This document shows positions 1-9,170 of a stretch of DNA of 64,000 nucleotides, piece by piece (position 1 is the first letter of the stretch; each line of letters begins with the position of its first letter). A program made the translations under genes and the position numbers. Under the pieces are notes generated by a model, which was not told where the DNA came from, made no database searches, and was given only the letters and a program-made list of their open reading frames with translations. Origin of the DNA: Saccharospirillum alexandrii (GTDB lineage: Bacteria; Pseudomonadota; Gammaproteobacteria; Pseudomonadales; Natronospirillaceae); the NCBI RefSeq assembly GCF_004000275.1, contig NZ_RCIP01000003.1:1-64000 (forward strand), in the 5' to 3' direction.

Positions 1-76
1 TTTTACCGTGGTCAACGTGACCGATGGTGCCGACGTTTACGTGCGGCTTGGTACGTTCAAAAGTAGCTTTAGACAT
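1..76 (-). CDS. tuf: Elongation factor Tu, N-terminal fragment
   Basis: Only the first 25 codons are inside the window. The reverse strand reads MSKATFERTKPHVNVGTIGH and then VDHG, the classic EF-Tu start with the beginning of the first GTP-binding loop. The product delivers aminoacyl-tRNA to the ribosome as a cytoplasmic GTPase. The start at 76 is preceded by a purine-rich ribosome site (GAGAGG). The gene lies about 100 bases downstream of tRNA-Thr on the same strand, matching the tRNA-tufB operon of gammaproteobacteria, so it is probably co-transcribed with the three tRNAs. The rest of the gene is beyond the left edge. Confidence 0.95.
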   Translation of the reverse strand, partial: MSKATFERTKPHVNVGTIGHVDHGK

Positions 77-176
77 AGTCCCAGCCTCTCACCTGGATTC
101 ACATAAGCAAAAGGCAGCCACTGTTAAGTGCCTGCCTTCCGATTCACTCAGCCAGCCAAAACGCCGGCTACAAATA

Positions 177-251
177 TGGTGCTCACGATGAGATTTGAAC
201 TCATGACCTCTCCATTACCAATGGAGTGCTCTACCACTGAGCTACGCGAGC
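177..251 (-). tRNA. tRNA-Thr (anticodon GGT)
   Basis: The reverse strand folds as a cloverleaf: acceptor GCTCGCG pairs with CGTGAGC-type 3' bases, the anticodon stem CTCCA/TGGAG encloses TTGGTAA, giving anticodon GGT (threonine ACC/ACT), and the T-loop reads GTTCAAATC. The 3' CCA is encoded at 177-179. It is the last tRNA before tuf. Confidence 0.96.
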
Positions 252-313
252 AAACGAACACTGCAGACAGACCAGAAGGCACAACCCGAAGGCTGACTTT
301 CGACAACACTATC

Positions 314-387
<74 letters not shown>

Positions 388-408
388 ACTGCCTCCCGGA
401 GGAGGAAA

Positions 409-493
<85 letters not shown>

Positions 494-505
494 AAACCGG
501 GCGGA

Positions 506-534
506 AGTTTGCATGAAGCCTGCCAGGGTGTCAA
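506..534 (-). promoter_or_regulatory. Candidate promoter of the tRNA-tuf operon
   Basis: On the reverse strand a perfect -35 box TTGACA (529-534) is followed after 17 bases by CAAACT (506-511), a weak -10, and then a GC-rich stretch (TTCCGCCCGG) before tRNA-Tyr. A GC-rich discriminator is typical of stringently controlled stable-RNA promoters. The weak -10 is the main doubt. Confidence 0.5.
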
Positions 535-721
535 CTCTGATCGTTAAATTTTTCTCAATCAGAACAAGCACTTAGACGACATGAAACCGGGTAAAACCCA
601 CCTTGCCTAACAAGGAGGCGCGCATATTATTGATTATGGGATTGAAATGCAACTGTTCGGCAAGAGTTTTGCTCCGCCGCTAGGGGCCCTGACCAGAGCC
701 CGCCTGAAGCGGTGTACTGCG

Positions 722-1378
722 TTAACAGCGGAAGCGCTGGAACGATGCTCCTTCAAATTCAGAGACGATGGAATCCACAGCGGCATTCGATATCTGGCGG
801 GCGGATTCGGCCCCGACGGTCAGCACCCAGACTTCGCGGGTCCGGTCTACCCGCTCCACCCGGGCTTCTATGTCTTGCCCGGCCAGCTCAGAAACCCGAG
901 TTCTGGCGTTGGTGTCCGATGAGAACAACCCCAGCGATATGCCTCCGGCGAGGCGGCCCTGGTTGATCAGAAAACTCTCGATGTCGTCGGCCTGCAATTG
1001 CGCCAGGCGGTCACGACCTTGCTGGTCGGTATCGAAGGGGCCAATCACGACCCAGTAGTCCGAACGCAGAATCTCCTCCCGGGTGCTCATGTCTGATGAC
1101 ACTTCCAGAGCCCGCAACCGGGATTGAATGATGTCGGCCTGATCTTCAGCAGCAATACCGGTAATGCGAATGCACTGCAACGGCTCGACCGCCGGTTCAG
1201 CCACCACGGTTTGTTCCAGCTCGGCCAGTTGGTTTCGTGTCGCCTGATCAATCGCCAGATTGTTCATTTGTGCGACCGAGGGTTCAGCCACCTGCGCGGC
1301 GGGCTGCGTCGTCTGCCAGTACTGATAACCACCCAGCGCCAGGTTCAGCACCAGCAGGGTCAGAATTATCCACTTCAT
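722..1378 (-). CDS. Membrane-anchored SPOR-domain protein
   Basis: A 218-residue protein with one N-terminal membrane segment or uncleaved signal (residues 1-17, hydrophobic, then GYQYWQ). A SPOR-like region follows at about residues 68-145, including the YWVVIGPF and FLINQGRLAGGISLGLFSS stretches. SPOR domains bind denuded peptidoglycan glycan at division sites. Its ATG overlaps the coaX stop (ATGA), so it is the third gene of birA-coaX-SPOR, an order also found in Pseudomonas. A role in the cell envelope is inferred from the domain only. Confidence 0.75.
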   Translation of the reverse strand: MKWIILTLLVLNLALGGYQYWQTTQPAAQVAEPSVAQMNNLAIDQATRNQLAELEQTVVAEPAVEPLQCIRITGIAAEDQADIIQSRLRALEVSSDMSTREEILRSDYWVVIGPFDTDQQGRDRLAQLQADDIESFLINQGRLAGGISLGLFSSDTNARTRVSELAGQDIEARVERVDRTREVWVLTVGAESARQISNAAVDSIVSEFEGASFQRFRC

Positions 1379-2106
1379 CCTAGAGATTCCATGTAAGCCG
1401 CATCCTTATACAGTTGTTTCATGCCGTCTATTACCAGATCCGGCATCTGCTCACCGACGACTTCTACCTGCCCTGCCAGCACCGGCGCATCGCCTCCGGT
1501 CCAAACGAGACGACAAGGCGACAAGGCATATTCGATGCAAGCCGCGCTAACCGCGGCACTGAGCGCCAGTACCGCACCGTTGGCAATGGCATCGGCAGTG
1601 TCGTGCCCGGGAGCCTTGCTCTGGCTCGCAGCCACCGCCGGTAATGCGAATGTATCACTTACCAGCGCACGGCGCATCAGCGCCAGACCGGGCACGATAT
1701 AGCCCCCCCGGTGCTGCCCGCTGGCATCGATCGCATCAATGGTCAGCGCGGTGCCGGCATCTACAACCACCACGTTCTGTTGCCAGTGGCGCACGGCGAT
1801 CAGTGTCAGCCAGCGATCCACGCCGTAACGTGCGGGGTCGGGATAGGCCAGTTGAATCCCGTGCCAGCCATTTCGCACCGCTATGACGCTGATCTTGCAT
1901 CGAGCGGACGCTGACAGCGCTTCGCGAAGCCGGGCGCCGAAGGCAGAGACGGTGGCGATCACCACCTGCATGGGTTGCCAGTGGTCTATGTCGGCCAGTG
2001 CCGCATCAATGTCGAGCCAGTACCCCCGGCGCTCACCCATCTGGTATTTGCAGCGGCTATTGCCACAGTCGAGGAACAGGACCTGTGCTTCCCGATTCGG
2101 TGTCAT
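1375..2106 (-). CDS. coaX: Type III pantothenate kinase
   Basis: Catalyses ATP-dependent phosphorylation of pantothenate, the first step of coenzyme A synthesis, in the cytoplasm. The 243-residue protein shows the ASKHA kinase motifs of CoaX: LFLDCGNSRCK (about residues 10-20), DRWL (97-100), VVDAGTALTID (114-124) and GGYIVPG (134-140). The start at 2106 is chosen because AGGAGC lies just upstream and it begins at the family's usual N-terminus; an in-frame extension to 2190 would overlap birA and carries no family sequence. It starts 22 bases after birA and overlaps the SPOR gene by four. Confidence 0.9.
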   Translation of the reverse strand: MTPNREAQVLFLDCGNSRCKYQMGERRGYWLDIDAALADIDHWQPMQVVIATVSAFGARLREALSASARCKISVIAVRNGWHGIQLAYPDPARYGVDRWLTLIAVRHWQQNVVVVDAGTALTIDAIDASGQHRGGYIVPGLALMRRALVSDTFALPAVAASQSKAPGHDTADAIANGAVLALSAAVSAACIEYALSPCRLVWTGGDAPVLAGQVEVVGEQMPDLVIDGMKQLYKDAAYMESLG

Positions 2107-2128
2107 CGCCGCCACGCTCCTACTGGCC

Positions 2129-3094
2129 TTACCACAGTACCGACACCTCCCCGCCATTGACGGTTCTGCGTTGCCCGCTTTCGTCATCAACGATCAGTTG
2201 ACCCTGAGCATCGATGCCGCGAGCAACCACGGTTTCCTGCCCGCTACCCTGCACCAGCGTGACCGACCGGTTCCACAAACAATCGTATTCGGACCACTCT
2301 CGCAGGAAATCGGCCAAACCAGCCGGCTGCGTCAGCCTGGCCAGCGCGCTGTGAAGTTCATTAAGCAAGGCCGCCAACAAGTCATTACGATCAATAAACC
2401 GACCGGAGAGATCACGCAAACAGGCGATGTCTCGGTCCAGCCCAGGAGGCGCCGCGTTCACATTCAGCCCGATGCCGACGACCAATACCGGCTGATCGAG
2501 CGGGTTACCCTGCAGCTCGCAGAGCACGCCGCCGAGTTTGCGACCTTCATAATAAATGTCGTTGGGCCATTTCAGGGCGACCGACAAGGTCGTAATCTGC
2601 CGAATGGCCCGCACTACGGCCACACCGACCACCAGGCTGGCGGCATAGAGGGCATCGCCCGTCAGCGATTCCCGCACCGCCGCCGAGACCATCACACTGC
2701 TGGCGGGCGGACTCTGCCAGGCCCGCCCGCGGCGCCCCCGACCCTGGTGCTGATAATCAGCCGTACACACCGACCAGCGCCCCGGCGCGGGCGGCTGCGC
2801 CAACACCCAGGCGTTTGTGGAATCGACATCGGTGCGGATATCCAGCACCGACAAGCGGCGCGTCACCTCACCCGACAGCAAACTCAGTATCCGCTCCCGG
2901 TCGAGCAGGCTGACCGGTTCGGCCAGCCGGTAACCCCGCCCCTTCACCGAATAGACATCCACGCCCTGCGCCACCAGTTCAGCCACCCAGTTGGACACCG
3001 TTGGACGCGTCACCTGAAGCTCGTCAGCCAACGCCTGGCCTGAAGTAAATTGCTGGTGGGACAACAGTGGCAATAATCGATAAAGGCTTTTCAT
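2129..3094 (-). CDS. birA: Bifunctional biotin--protein ligase / biotin operon repressor
   Basis: Activates biotin to biotinyl-AMP and transfers it to the carboxyl-carrier protein; the N-terminal domain may also repress biotin genes. In 321 residues it has a winged helix (about 1-55, TRPTVSNWVAEL), the biotinyl-AMP loop QGRGRRGR (117-124), and the ligase motifs KWPND (175-179) and KLGG (186-189), then a C-terminal SH3-like domain. The start at 3094 (MKSLYRLL) matches the BirA N-terminus; the reading frame stays open to 3202 but the extra residues look non-coding. First gene of a three-gene operon with coaX and the SPOR protein. Confidence 0.92.
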   Translation of the reverse strand: MKSLYRLLPLLSHQQFTSGQALADELQVTRPTVSNWVAELVAQGVDVYSVKGRGYRLAEPVSLLDRERILSLLSGEVTRRLSVLDIRTDVDSTNAWVLAQPPAPGRWSVCTADYQHQGRGRRGRAWQSPPASSVMVSAAVRESLTGDALYAASLVVGVAVVRAIRQITTLSVALKWPNDIYYEGRKLGGVLCELQGNPLDQPVLVVGIGLNVNAAPPGLDRDIACLRDLSGRFIDRNDLLAALLNELHSALARLTQPAGLADFLREWSEYDCLWNRSVTLVQGSGQETVVARGIDAQGQLIVDDESGQRRTVNGGEVSVLW

Positions 3095-3244
3095 GCGAAC
3101 GAGGCAACCCTGGCGGCCAACGGAATGGTCGACGGGGCACTCAGTGCCCCCTGTGGGCACATCATAGGGAAATTTGAAGCCCCGGCACAGAGCTGATCTC
3201 ACTCTGGCCAGGGAGGGGAGTGGTCAGCGACCAGTGCGCCGGCG

Positions 3245-4081
3245 CTAACCCTGTGCAGCCATGCGAGCCGCGGCCCGGTTGTGCTGATCGATCTTGCGGA
3301 ACAGCAGCCAGCTGGAGAAAGCTACGATCGATACGACACCGATGATGATCGTCGCCAGCGCATTGATCTTGGGCGTCACGCCCAGCTTGACCTGGCTGAA
3401 CACTTCAATCGGTAGGGTCGTGGCCCCGGGCCCGGTGACGAAACTGGCGATCACCACGTCATCGAGCGACAGAGTGAACGAGAGCAGCCAGGCGGAAATG
3501 ATCGCCGGGGAAATTACCGGCAGGGTCACCAGGAAGAAAGCCTTGATCGGAGTCGCCCCCAGATCAAGGGCCGCCTCCTCGAGACTCTGGTCCATTTCGC
3601 GCAGCCGGGAACTGATCACTACCGTCGAATAGGCCACGCAAAAGGTCGTGTGGGCGATCCAGATCGTCAGCATGCCGCGCTGGGCCGGCCAGCCGAGCGA
3701 TTGCGCCATGGCGACGAACAGCAGCAACATGGAAATGCCAATGATCACGTCGGGCATCACCAATGGCGCGGTAATCATGCCGCTAAACAGAGTGCGGCCG
3801 CGAAAGCGGGTAAAACGGATCATCACAATGGAGGCCAACATACCAATCACCACGGCGGTACTGGCCGAGTAAAACGCAATTTGCAGGGAGCGGCCCACCG
3901 CACCCATGAGTTGCTGGTCCTGAAACAGTTCGCCGTACCAGCGCGTCGACCAGCCGGCCCAGACCTGAACCATGCGCGAGGCGTTGAACGAATAGATAAT
4001 CAGCATCAGCATCGGGCCGTAGAGAAAAAAGATGCCGAGCCAGAAAATGGTGACGCTGAGACTGAAACGACCCGACCTCAT
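3245..4081 (-). CDS. spuH: Putrescine/polyamine ABC transporter permease, PotI/SpuH type
   Basis: Inner-membrane subunit of the polyamine importer, 278 residues with about six membrane helices. It shows the permease EAA loop that contacts the ATPase (LEEAALDLGATPIKAFF, about residues 165-183). Its start overlaps the preceding permease by four bases (ATGA), so the two are translationally coupled. It is the last gene of a cluster ordered as spuABCDEFGH of Pseudomonas aeruginosa. Substrate (putrescine or spermidine) is inferred from neighbours. Confidence 0.9.
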   Translation of the reverse strand: MRSGRFSLSVTIFWLGIFFLYGPMLMLIIYSFNASRMVQVWAGWSTRWYGELFQDQQLMGAVGRSLQIAFYSASTAVVIGMLASIVMIRFTRFRGRTLFSGMITAPLVMPDVIIGISMLLLFVAMAQSLGWPAQRGMLTIWIAHTTFCVAYSTVVISSRLREMDQSLEEAALDLGATPIKAFFLVTLPVISPAIISAWLLSFTLSLDDVVIASFVTGPGATTLPIEVFSQVKLGVTPKINALATIIIGVVSIVAFSSWLLFRKIDQHNRAAARMAAQG

Positions 4082-4980
4082 AGCCCCGACTCCTTGTTCT
4101 GATAGCGATGGAACAGCATGATCGGAATGATCAGCAACAGAATCATCAGCACCGCCAGCGCCGAGGCAACCGGCCAGTCGCGGTTATTAAAGAACTCCTG
4201 CCACAAGACTTTGCCGATCATCAGTGTTTCGGCACCGCCCAGCAGTTCGGGGATGACGTATTCACCCACCACCGGAATAAACACCAGCATAGACCCCGCA
4301 ATGATGCCGTTGACCGACAAAGGCAGGGTTATGCGAAAAAAAGAGGTCACCTTGCGGGCACCCAGATCGCTGGCGGCTTCCAACAGAGCGTTATCATGCT
4401 TGACCAGGTTGGCGTACAGCGGCAACACCATAAACGGCAGGTAGGAATACACCACGCCGATGTACACCGCAAAATTGGTGTTGAGCATTTGAATCGGGCT
4501 GTCGATCAGACCGATCCAGATCATGAAATTGTTGAACACGCCATTGTTGCCGAGCAGCCCCATCCAGGCATACACCCGAATCAGGAACGAGGTCCAGCTG
4601 GGCAGTAGCACCAGCAGCAACCAGGTGGTCTGCAAATGCGACGGTGCCTTAGCAATGGCATACGCCATGGGGTAGCCCAACAGCAAACAGAAAACGGTTG
4701 CATTGAACGCGATCTTGATCGAATTCCAGTAGGCGCGAATGTACAAATCATCACTCAGCAACCAGGCGTAATTGCTGAACGTCATACGGATGTTCAGTGT
4801 CTGATCCAGCCACTCAAACATCGCCGTGTACGGTGGAATGCCCAGAAAGGTTTCCGACACGGAAATTTTCGCCACCATCACAAACGGCATGAAAAAGAAG
4901 ACCAGCAACCAAAGGTAAGGGCCGGCAATCACCCAGCGGCGACCGCCCGGCAGAATGCGAGTCAGATCAAGTTTTTTCAT
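4078..4980 (-). CDS. spuG: Putrescine/polyamine ABC transporter permease, PotH/SpuG type
   Basis: Inner-membrane permease of 300 residues. After a short cytoplasmic start (MKKLDLTRILPGGRRW) there are about six membrane segments and an EAA loop (LLEAASDLGARKVTSFFRI, roughly 200-218). It overlaps both the ATPase gene and the next permease by ATGA, consistent with a single translated unit. Forms the heterodimeric pore with the PotI-like protein. Confidence 0.9.
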   Translation of the reverse strand: MKKLDLTRILPGGRRWVIAGPYLWLLVFFFMPFVMVAKISVSETFLGIPPYTAMFEWLDQTLNIRMTFSNYAWLLSDDLYIRAYWNSIKIAFNATVFCLLLGYPMAYAIAKAPSHLQTTWLLLVLLPSWTSFLIRVYAWMGLLGNNGVFNNFMIWIGLIDSPIQMLNTNFAVYIGVVYSYLPFMVLPLYANLVKHDNALLEAASDLGARKVTSFFRITLPLSVNGIIAGSMLVFIPVVGEYVIPELLGGAETLMIGKVLWQEFFNNRDWPVASALAVLMILLLIIPIMLFHRYQNKESGL

Positions 4981-6119
4981 GAGCGTAACACCACGCCACT
5001 GTCACTCGCCCAGTGCACATACACCGGGTCATCCCAGGTCGGCCGGTCGGCCCGGCGTTCGACATTGGCGAGAAAACACTGAACGATCTTGCCCTGCGGC
5101 AACCGAACGTAATAAACGGTGTGGCCACCCAGGTAGGCAATATCGTGCACAATGCCGGACGACCAGTTGTAATCACCGTCCGGCTTTTCGCGCGTCATCA
5201 GGGTTTTTTCCGGGCGCAGGGCGAACAGCATGCTACGCTCATCAACACCCGATGTGACCCCGTGGCCGATGTAGATATCGGCATCCAGATCATCGGTATG
5301 CAGCGTCATATGATCTTCCTGATCGTCGATGATCTGCCCGTCGAACAGGTTAACCGACCCGATGAATTCAGCCACCATACGGCTGTTCGGGCTTTCGTAA
5401 ATATCGACTGGTGAACCGACCTGTTGAATAAAGCCCTGGTCCATGATGGCGATGCGGTCGGCCATGGTCATGGCTTCTTCCTGATCGTGCGTCACCATCA
5501 CACAGGTCACGCCGACGTTCTCCAGAATATCGACCACTTCCAGCTGCATTTCGGTACGCAATTTTTTATCGAGTGCACCCATGGGTTCATCGAGCAGCAA
5601 CAATTTGGGTTGTTTGGCCAGGCTGCGTGCCAGAGCCACCCGCTGCTTCTGACCACCGGACAACTGGTGCGGTTTGCGCCGTGCATATTTTTCCATATGC
5701 ACCAGCTTCAGCATGCGCTGCACCCGATCGATGATCACGTCTTTCGACAGTTTTTCCTGCTTCAGGCCGAATGCCAGGTTTTGCTCCACGGTCATATGTG
5801 GAAACAGCGCGTAGGACTGAAACATCATGTTGATCTGACGCTGGTAGGGCGGCTGATGGGTTATGTCTTCTCCCTCCAGCAAGATGCGACCTTCGGTCGG
5901 ATTCTCGAACCCGGCCATCATTCGCAACAGGGTTGACTTGCCCGAACCGGAGGCCCCCAACAGCGCAAAAATCTCACCCTGGCGAACCTCCAACGTGACG
6001 TTATCGACCGCCAGATCTTCATCGAAGTACTTGGTCACTTTCTCAATACTGAGCAGCGTTTTTTTCGCTTCTGCACTGGCTTCATGCTGTTGTCGGCGCG
6101 CGCCGGCCGCTAATGCCAT
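4977..6119 (-). CDS. spuF: Putrescine/polyamine ABC transporter ATP-binding protein, PotG/SpuF type
   Basis: Cytoplasmic ATPase of the polyamine importer, 380 residues. Walker A GASGSGKS is at 55-62, the Q-loop at MMFQSYALF (98-106), the signature LSGGQKQR at 153-160, Walker B LLLLDEP at 173-179 and the switch His in THDQ (about 211). The C-terminal third is a TOBE-type regulatory domain (FALRPEKTLM), as in PotA/PotG. It overlaps the first permease by four bases. A 296-base gap containing an imperfect palindrome separates it from the binding-protein gene upstream. Confidence 0.93.
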   Translation of the reverse strand: MALAAGARRQQHEASAEAKKTLLSIEKVTKYFDEDLAVDNVTLEVRQGEIFALLGASGSGKSTLLRMMAGFENPTEGRILLEGEDITHQPPYQRQINMMFQSYALFPHMTVEQNLAFGLKQEKLSKDVIIDRVQRMLKLVHMEKYARRKPHQLSGGQKQRVALARSLAKQPKLLLLDEPMGALDKKLRTEMQLEVVDILENVGVTCVMVTHDQEEAMTMADRIAIMDQGFIQQVGSPVDIYESPNSRMVAEFIGSVNLFDGQIIDDQEDHMTLHTDDLDADIYIGHGVTSGVDERSMLFALRPEKTLMTREKPDGDYNWSSGIVHDIAYLGGHTVYYVRLPQGKIVQCFLANVERRADRPTWDDPVYVHWASDSGVVLRS

Positions 6120-6146
6120 TTGGGTGTCTCCCCTGTCACGCTGGCC

Positions 6147-6246
6147 AGGAGGCTGTCGGACTCAGGTGAATCGAAGCGAGGAAGTGAGACGGCGAGGCCA
6201 ATTTCCCGCTTCCGTAGCCGATTCATCCAAAGTCCAACAGCCTCCT
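6147..6246. repeat. 100-bp imperfect palindrome between spuD and spuF
   Basis: The arms AGGAGGCTGTCGGACT (6147-6162) and AGTCCAACAGCCTCCT (6231-6246) pair with one mismatch. Further in, GGTGAATCG at about 6166-6174 faces CGATTCATCC near 6219, and GGAAG/CTTCC stretches continue the fold. It lies in the gap between the binding-protein and ATPase genes of one transporter, where a stem-loop could stabilise or partly terminate the upstream transcript. It differs in sequence and design from the six ~113-bp elements elsewhere in the window. Confidence 0.6.
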
Positions 6247-6415
6247 AGTAGTCTGGTTTTTTGGAATTGCGGGCATTCGCCCTGTTGAACCCTGCATCGG
6301 GCTGACAGCCCTGCTCCAAACCTACTGGTGTTTCTTGTGCACGTTTTACAGTACCGCTTGGAGCAGACATGTCGGGGCCGGATTATCCGGCCCCGTTGTC
6401 ATACAGTCAGTTAAC

Positions 6416-7507
6416 TCAGCTGCCGGACTTGAAACGAGTCCAGCTGCGCGTAATTTCCCGCATGATGCTGTTGGGCAGAATTTCGTTGGTGAACAACTCA
6501 GTGCCTTCCGGCGGGTAGATGCCGGGGTTTTCAAGAATTTCCGGGTCGATGTAGGGGTTGGCCGCTTCAACCGGGCTGCCGTACCAAACGTAGTTGGTGA
6601 TGCCTGCCGCCACTTCAGGCTCCAGCACGAAGTTGATGAACTCGTGGGCTTCTTCCACATTGCGGGCGTCCGCCGGAATCACCATCATGTCAGACCAGAG
6701 CACCGTGCCTTCTTCGGGAATAAAGTAATCAACCGAGACATCGTTTTCCGCTTCTTCGGCACGCCACATGGCCTGGAATACATCGCCGGACCAGCCGATG
6801 GATACACAGACCTCACCGTTAGCCAGATCGGAAATGTAGCGTGAACTGTGGAAATACTGAATGTACGGACGCACCTTGTTCAACTCGTTCAGTGCGGCAC
6901 GGTAGTCCGCTACGCTGCGGCTGTACGGGTCACGGCCCATATACTGAAGTATCAGCGGGAAGATCTCGTTACCGGAATCGAGGAAGGTAATGCCGCACTC
7001 GGCCAGTTGGGAGGCGTATTGTGGATCGAACACCAGGTCCCAGCTGCCAACGGGCGCATCGTCACCCAAAATTTCCTGAATTTTTCCGACGTTGTAGCCA
7101 ATACCATTCGTGCCCCACTGGTAGGGAACCGAGTATTCATTGCCCTCATCGAAGTTCTCGAGGCGCGCCATCAGCTCCATGTCAAGATTGTCATAGTTGG
7201 TCAGCTTGGACTTGTCGAGCTTCTGGTAAGCACCGGCCTGAATCTGACGCGCCATGTAGTTGGTGGTCGGGACGACCAGGTCATAGCCGGTCTGGCCGGA
7301 CAATACCTTGGCTTCCAGCACGTCGTTGGAGTCGAACACGTCGTACACAACTTCAATGCCGGTCGCTTCGGTAAAGTCTTCCAGCGTGTCCGGGCCAATG
7401 TAGTCAGACCAGTTATAGATATAAACAACACGATCTTCCGCGATCGCCGTGCCCGCAACGGCCGCCGCCAGAGCGGCGATCGCGATGGTCTTCTTATGTT
7501 TACTCAT
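6416..7507 (-). CDS. spuD: Periplasmic putrescine/polyamine-binding protein, PotF/SpuD type
   Basis: Captures polyamines in the periplasm and delivers them to the SpuFGH transporter. The 363-residue protein has a Sec signal (MSKHKKTIAIAALAAAVAGTAIA, cut before EDRVVYIYNW) and the typical PotF/PotD opening YIYNWSDYIGPDTLEDF. The ribosome site GGGGAG sits nine bases before the ATG. Pseudomonas aeruginosa has two consecutive binding-protein genes (spuD, spuE); only one is present here. The 296-base gap downstream suggests it may be expressed at a higher level than the membrane subunits. Confidence 0.93.
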   Translation of the reverse strand: MSKHKKTIAIAALAAAVAGTAIAEDRVVYIYNWSDYIGPDTLEDFTEATGIEVVYDVFDSNDVLEAKVLSGQTGYDLVVPTTNYMARQIQAGAYQKLDKSKLTNYDNLDMELMARLENFDEGNEYSVPYQWGTNGIGYNVGKIQEILGDDAPVGSWDLVFDPQYASQLAECGITFLDSGNEIFPLILQYMGRDPYSRSVADYRAALNELNKVRPYIQYFHSSRYISDLANGEVCVSIGWSGDVFQAMWRAEEAENDVSVDYFIPEEGTVLWSDMMVIPADARNVEEAHEFINFVLEPEVAAGITNYVWYGSPVEAANPYIDPEILENPGIYPPEGTELFTNEILPNSIMREITRSWTRFKSGS

Positions 7508-7616
7508 CGAAAGATACTCCCCTGCATCATTTTTTTATTCGGACCTTCGGCTGACCAGGCCAGCTTCCGGACCACCTGCCTACAGTAAAATGAGATGATC
7601 AAAACACCAAAAGAAT

Positions 7617-9011
7617 TTATGCACCGGCCGGAAATTCTTTCTGTAACTGAGCCAGGGTCTGGTCCAGCGCCCGCCGCGTTTTGGCAACAAGTTCATCAAT
7701 TTCAGCCGGTTTGATCACCAGCGGTGGCGACATCAGCATGGTGTCACCGGTAGCGCGCAACACCAGGCCTTCAGCCAGGGCATAATCGCGACAGAGCGTG
7801 CCCACCCGCCCTTCTTCAGGGTAGCGCCTGCGCCTTGCTTTATCCTGAACCAGTTCCACTGCACCCAGCATACCCACACCCCGGACTTCGCCCACCAACG
7901 GGTGATCTGCCAGGGTTTGTAATTGCGCCTGCAAGTAAGGTGCCGTTTCCTCGCGGACCCGGTCGACAATGCCTTCTTCACGCAGGATCCGCACATTCTC
8001 AAGTGCCACGGCGGCGCAGACGGGATGCCCTGAATAGGTGAAGCCGTGGTTGAATTCGCCCCCCCTGACTTTGAAAACGTCAGCGACACGGTCGGACACC
8101 ATAACCCCGCCAATCGGCAGGTACCCGGACGAAAGGCCCTTGGCAATGGGCATCAGATCCGGTGTTAACCCATAATAGTCGGACCCGAACCACTCACCGG
8201 TGCGCCCGAAACCACAAATCACCTCATCAACCACCAACAACAAATCGTAGCGCTTAACAATGCGCTCGATTTCCGGCCAGTAGGTATCGGGTGGAATAAT
8301 CACCCCACCGGCGCCCTGAATCGGTTCAGCAATAAATGCGCCGACCGTTTCCGGGCCCAACTCCAGAATTTTCTCTTCAAGGGCGCTTGCAGCGACCAGA
8401 CCAAATTCGTCTGGCGAGAGATCACCGCCCTCGCCAAACCAGTAAGGCTGACGAATGTGGGCAACGCCGGGAATCGGCAAGTCTCCCTGTGCATGCATAT
8501 GGCTCATACCACCCAAACTTGCGCCTGCCACCGTTGAGCCGTGATAGCCGTTGTGGCGACCGATGATGGTCTTCTTCCCTGGCTTGCCCTGCAAATCCCA
8601 GTACCGTCGCACCATGCGCAAAACTGTGTCGTTGGCTTCACTGCCGGAGTTTGTAAAGAAAGTATGATTGACATGCTTCGGCGCAATCTCGGCCAGTGCT
8701 CCGGCCAGTTCGACCGCCGGTGGCGTCGCCGATTTAAAAAACAGATTGTAATAAGGCAACTGGCTCATCTGCTGACTGGCAGCATCAACCAGCTCGCGCC
8801 GGCCATACCCCAGGTTCACGCACCAGAGCCCGGCAAATGCATCCAGATACTTATTGCCTTCACTGTCCCAGAGCATCACGCCCTCGGCCCGGGTAATGAT
8901 GCGAGCACCCTCACGGCCAATGGCACCGCTGTCACCAAAGGGGTGCAGCATGTGGTCGGCACCCTGATGTTGCCAGTGTTCGGTTTGAGTCAATGACGGT
9001 GCGGCTGTCAT
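7617..9011 (-). CDS. spuC: Putrescine--pyruvate aminotransferase, class III PLP enzyme
   Basis: Transfers the amino group of putrescine (or a related omega-amine) to pyruvate, giving 4-aminobutanal and alanine. The 464-residue protein has the fold-type I landmarks FTNSGSEANDTVLRMVRRY, DEVICGFGRTGEWFG and the PLP lysine in PIAKGLSSGY (K291). The start at 9011 is preferred because AAGGGG precedes it and it gives the family length; 14 extra in-frame codons exist upstream. Position between the glutamine-synthetase-like gene and the binding protein matches spuC of Pseudomonas aeruginosa. Other omega-amine donors are possible. Confidence 0.88.
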   Translation of the reverse strand: MTAAPSLTQTEHWQHQGADHMLHPFGDSGAIGREGARIITRAEGVMLWDSEGNKYLDAFAGLWCVNLGYGRRELVDAASQQMSQLPYYNLFFKSATPPAVELAGALAEIAPKHVNHTFFTNSGSEANDTVLRMVRRYWDLQGKPGKKTIIGRHNGYHGSTVAGASLGGMSHMHAQGDLPIPGVAHIRQPYWFGEGGDLSPDEFGLVAASALEEKILELGPETVGAFIAEPIQGAGGVIIPPDTYWPEIERIVKRYDLLLVVDEVICGFGRTGEWFGSDYYGLTPDLMPIAKGLSSGYLPIGGVMVSDRVADVFKVRGGEFNHGFTYSGHPVCAAVALENVRILREEGIVDRVREETAPYLQAQLQTLADHPLVGEVRGVGMLGAVELVQDKARRRRYPEEGRVGTLCRDYALAEGLVLRATGDTMLMSPPLVIKPAEIDELVAKTRRALDQTLAQLQKEFPAGA

Positions 9012-9170
9012 GGAATAACCCCTTATATAGTTCTGATCGAGTGGCGGAGGCAAACGTGACCAATCACGCCGGACACTCTATTTCTCAAGGTTCGGGTTGC
9101 GCACAATGCGAGCGGCGGTTGCCGGTGGCCGACGCGGACCTCGCCCGCCAATGGACCCGTGCCTCTAATG

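Noticed and set aside
1883-3043. A 386-codon open frame on the plus strand
   Set aside because: It lies antisense to birA and coaX, is rich in Arg/Pro/His as expected for a shadow frame, has no family motifs, and both opposite-strand genes are unmistakable.
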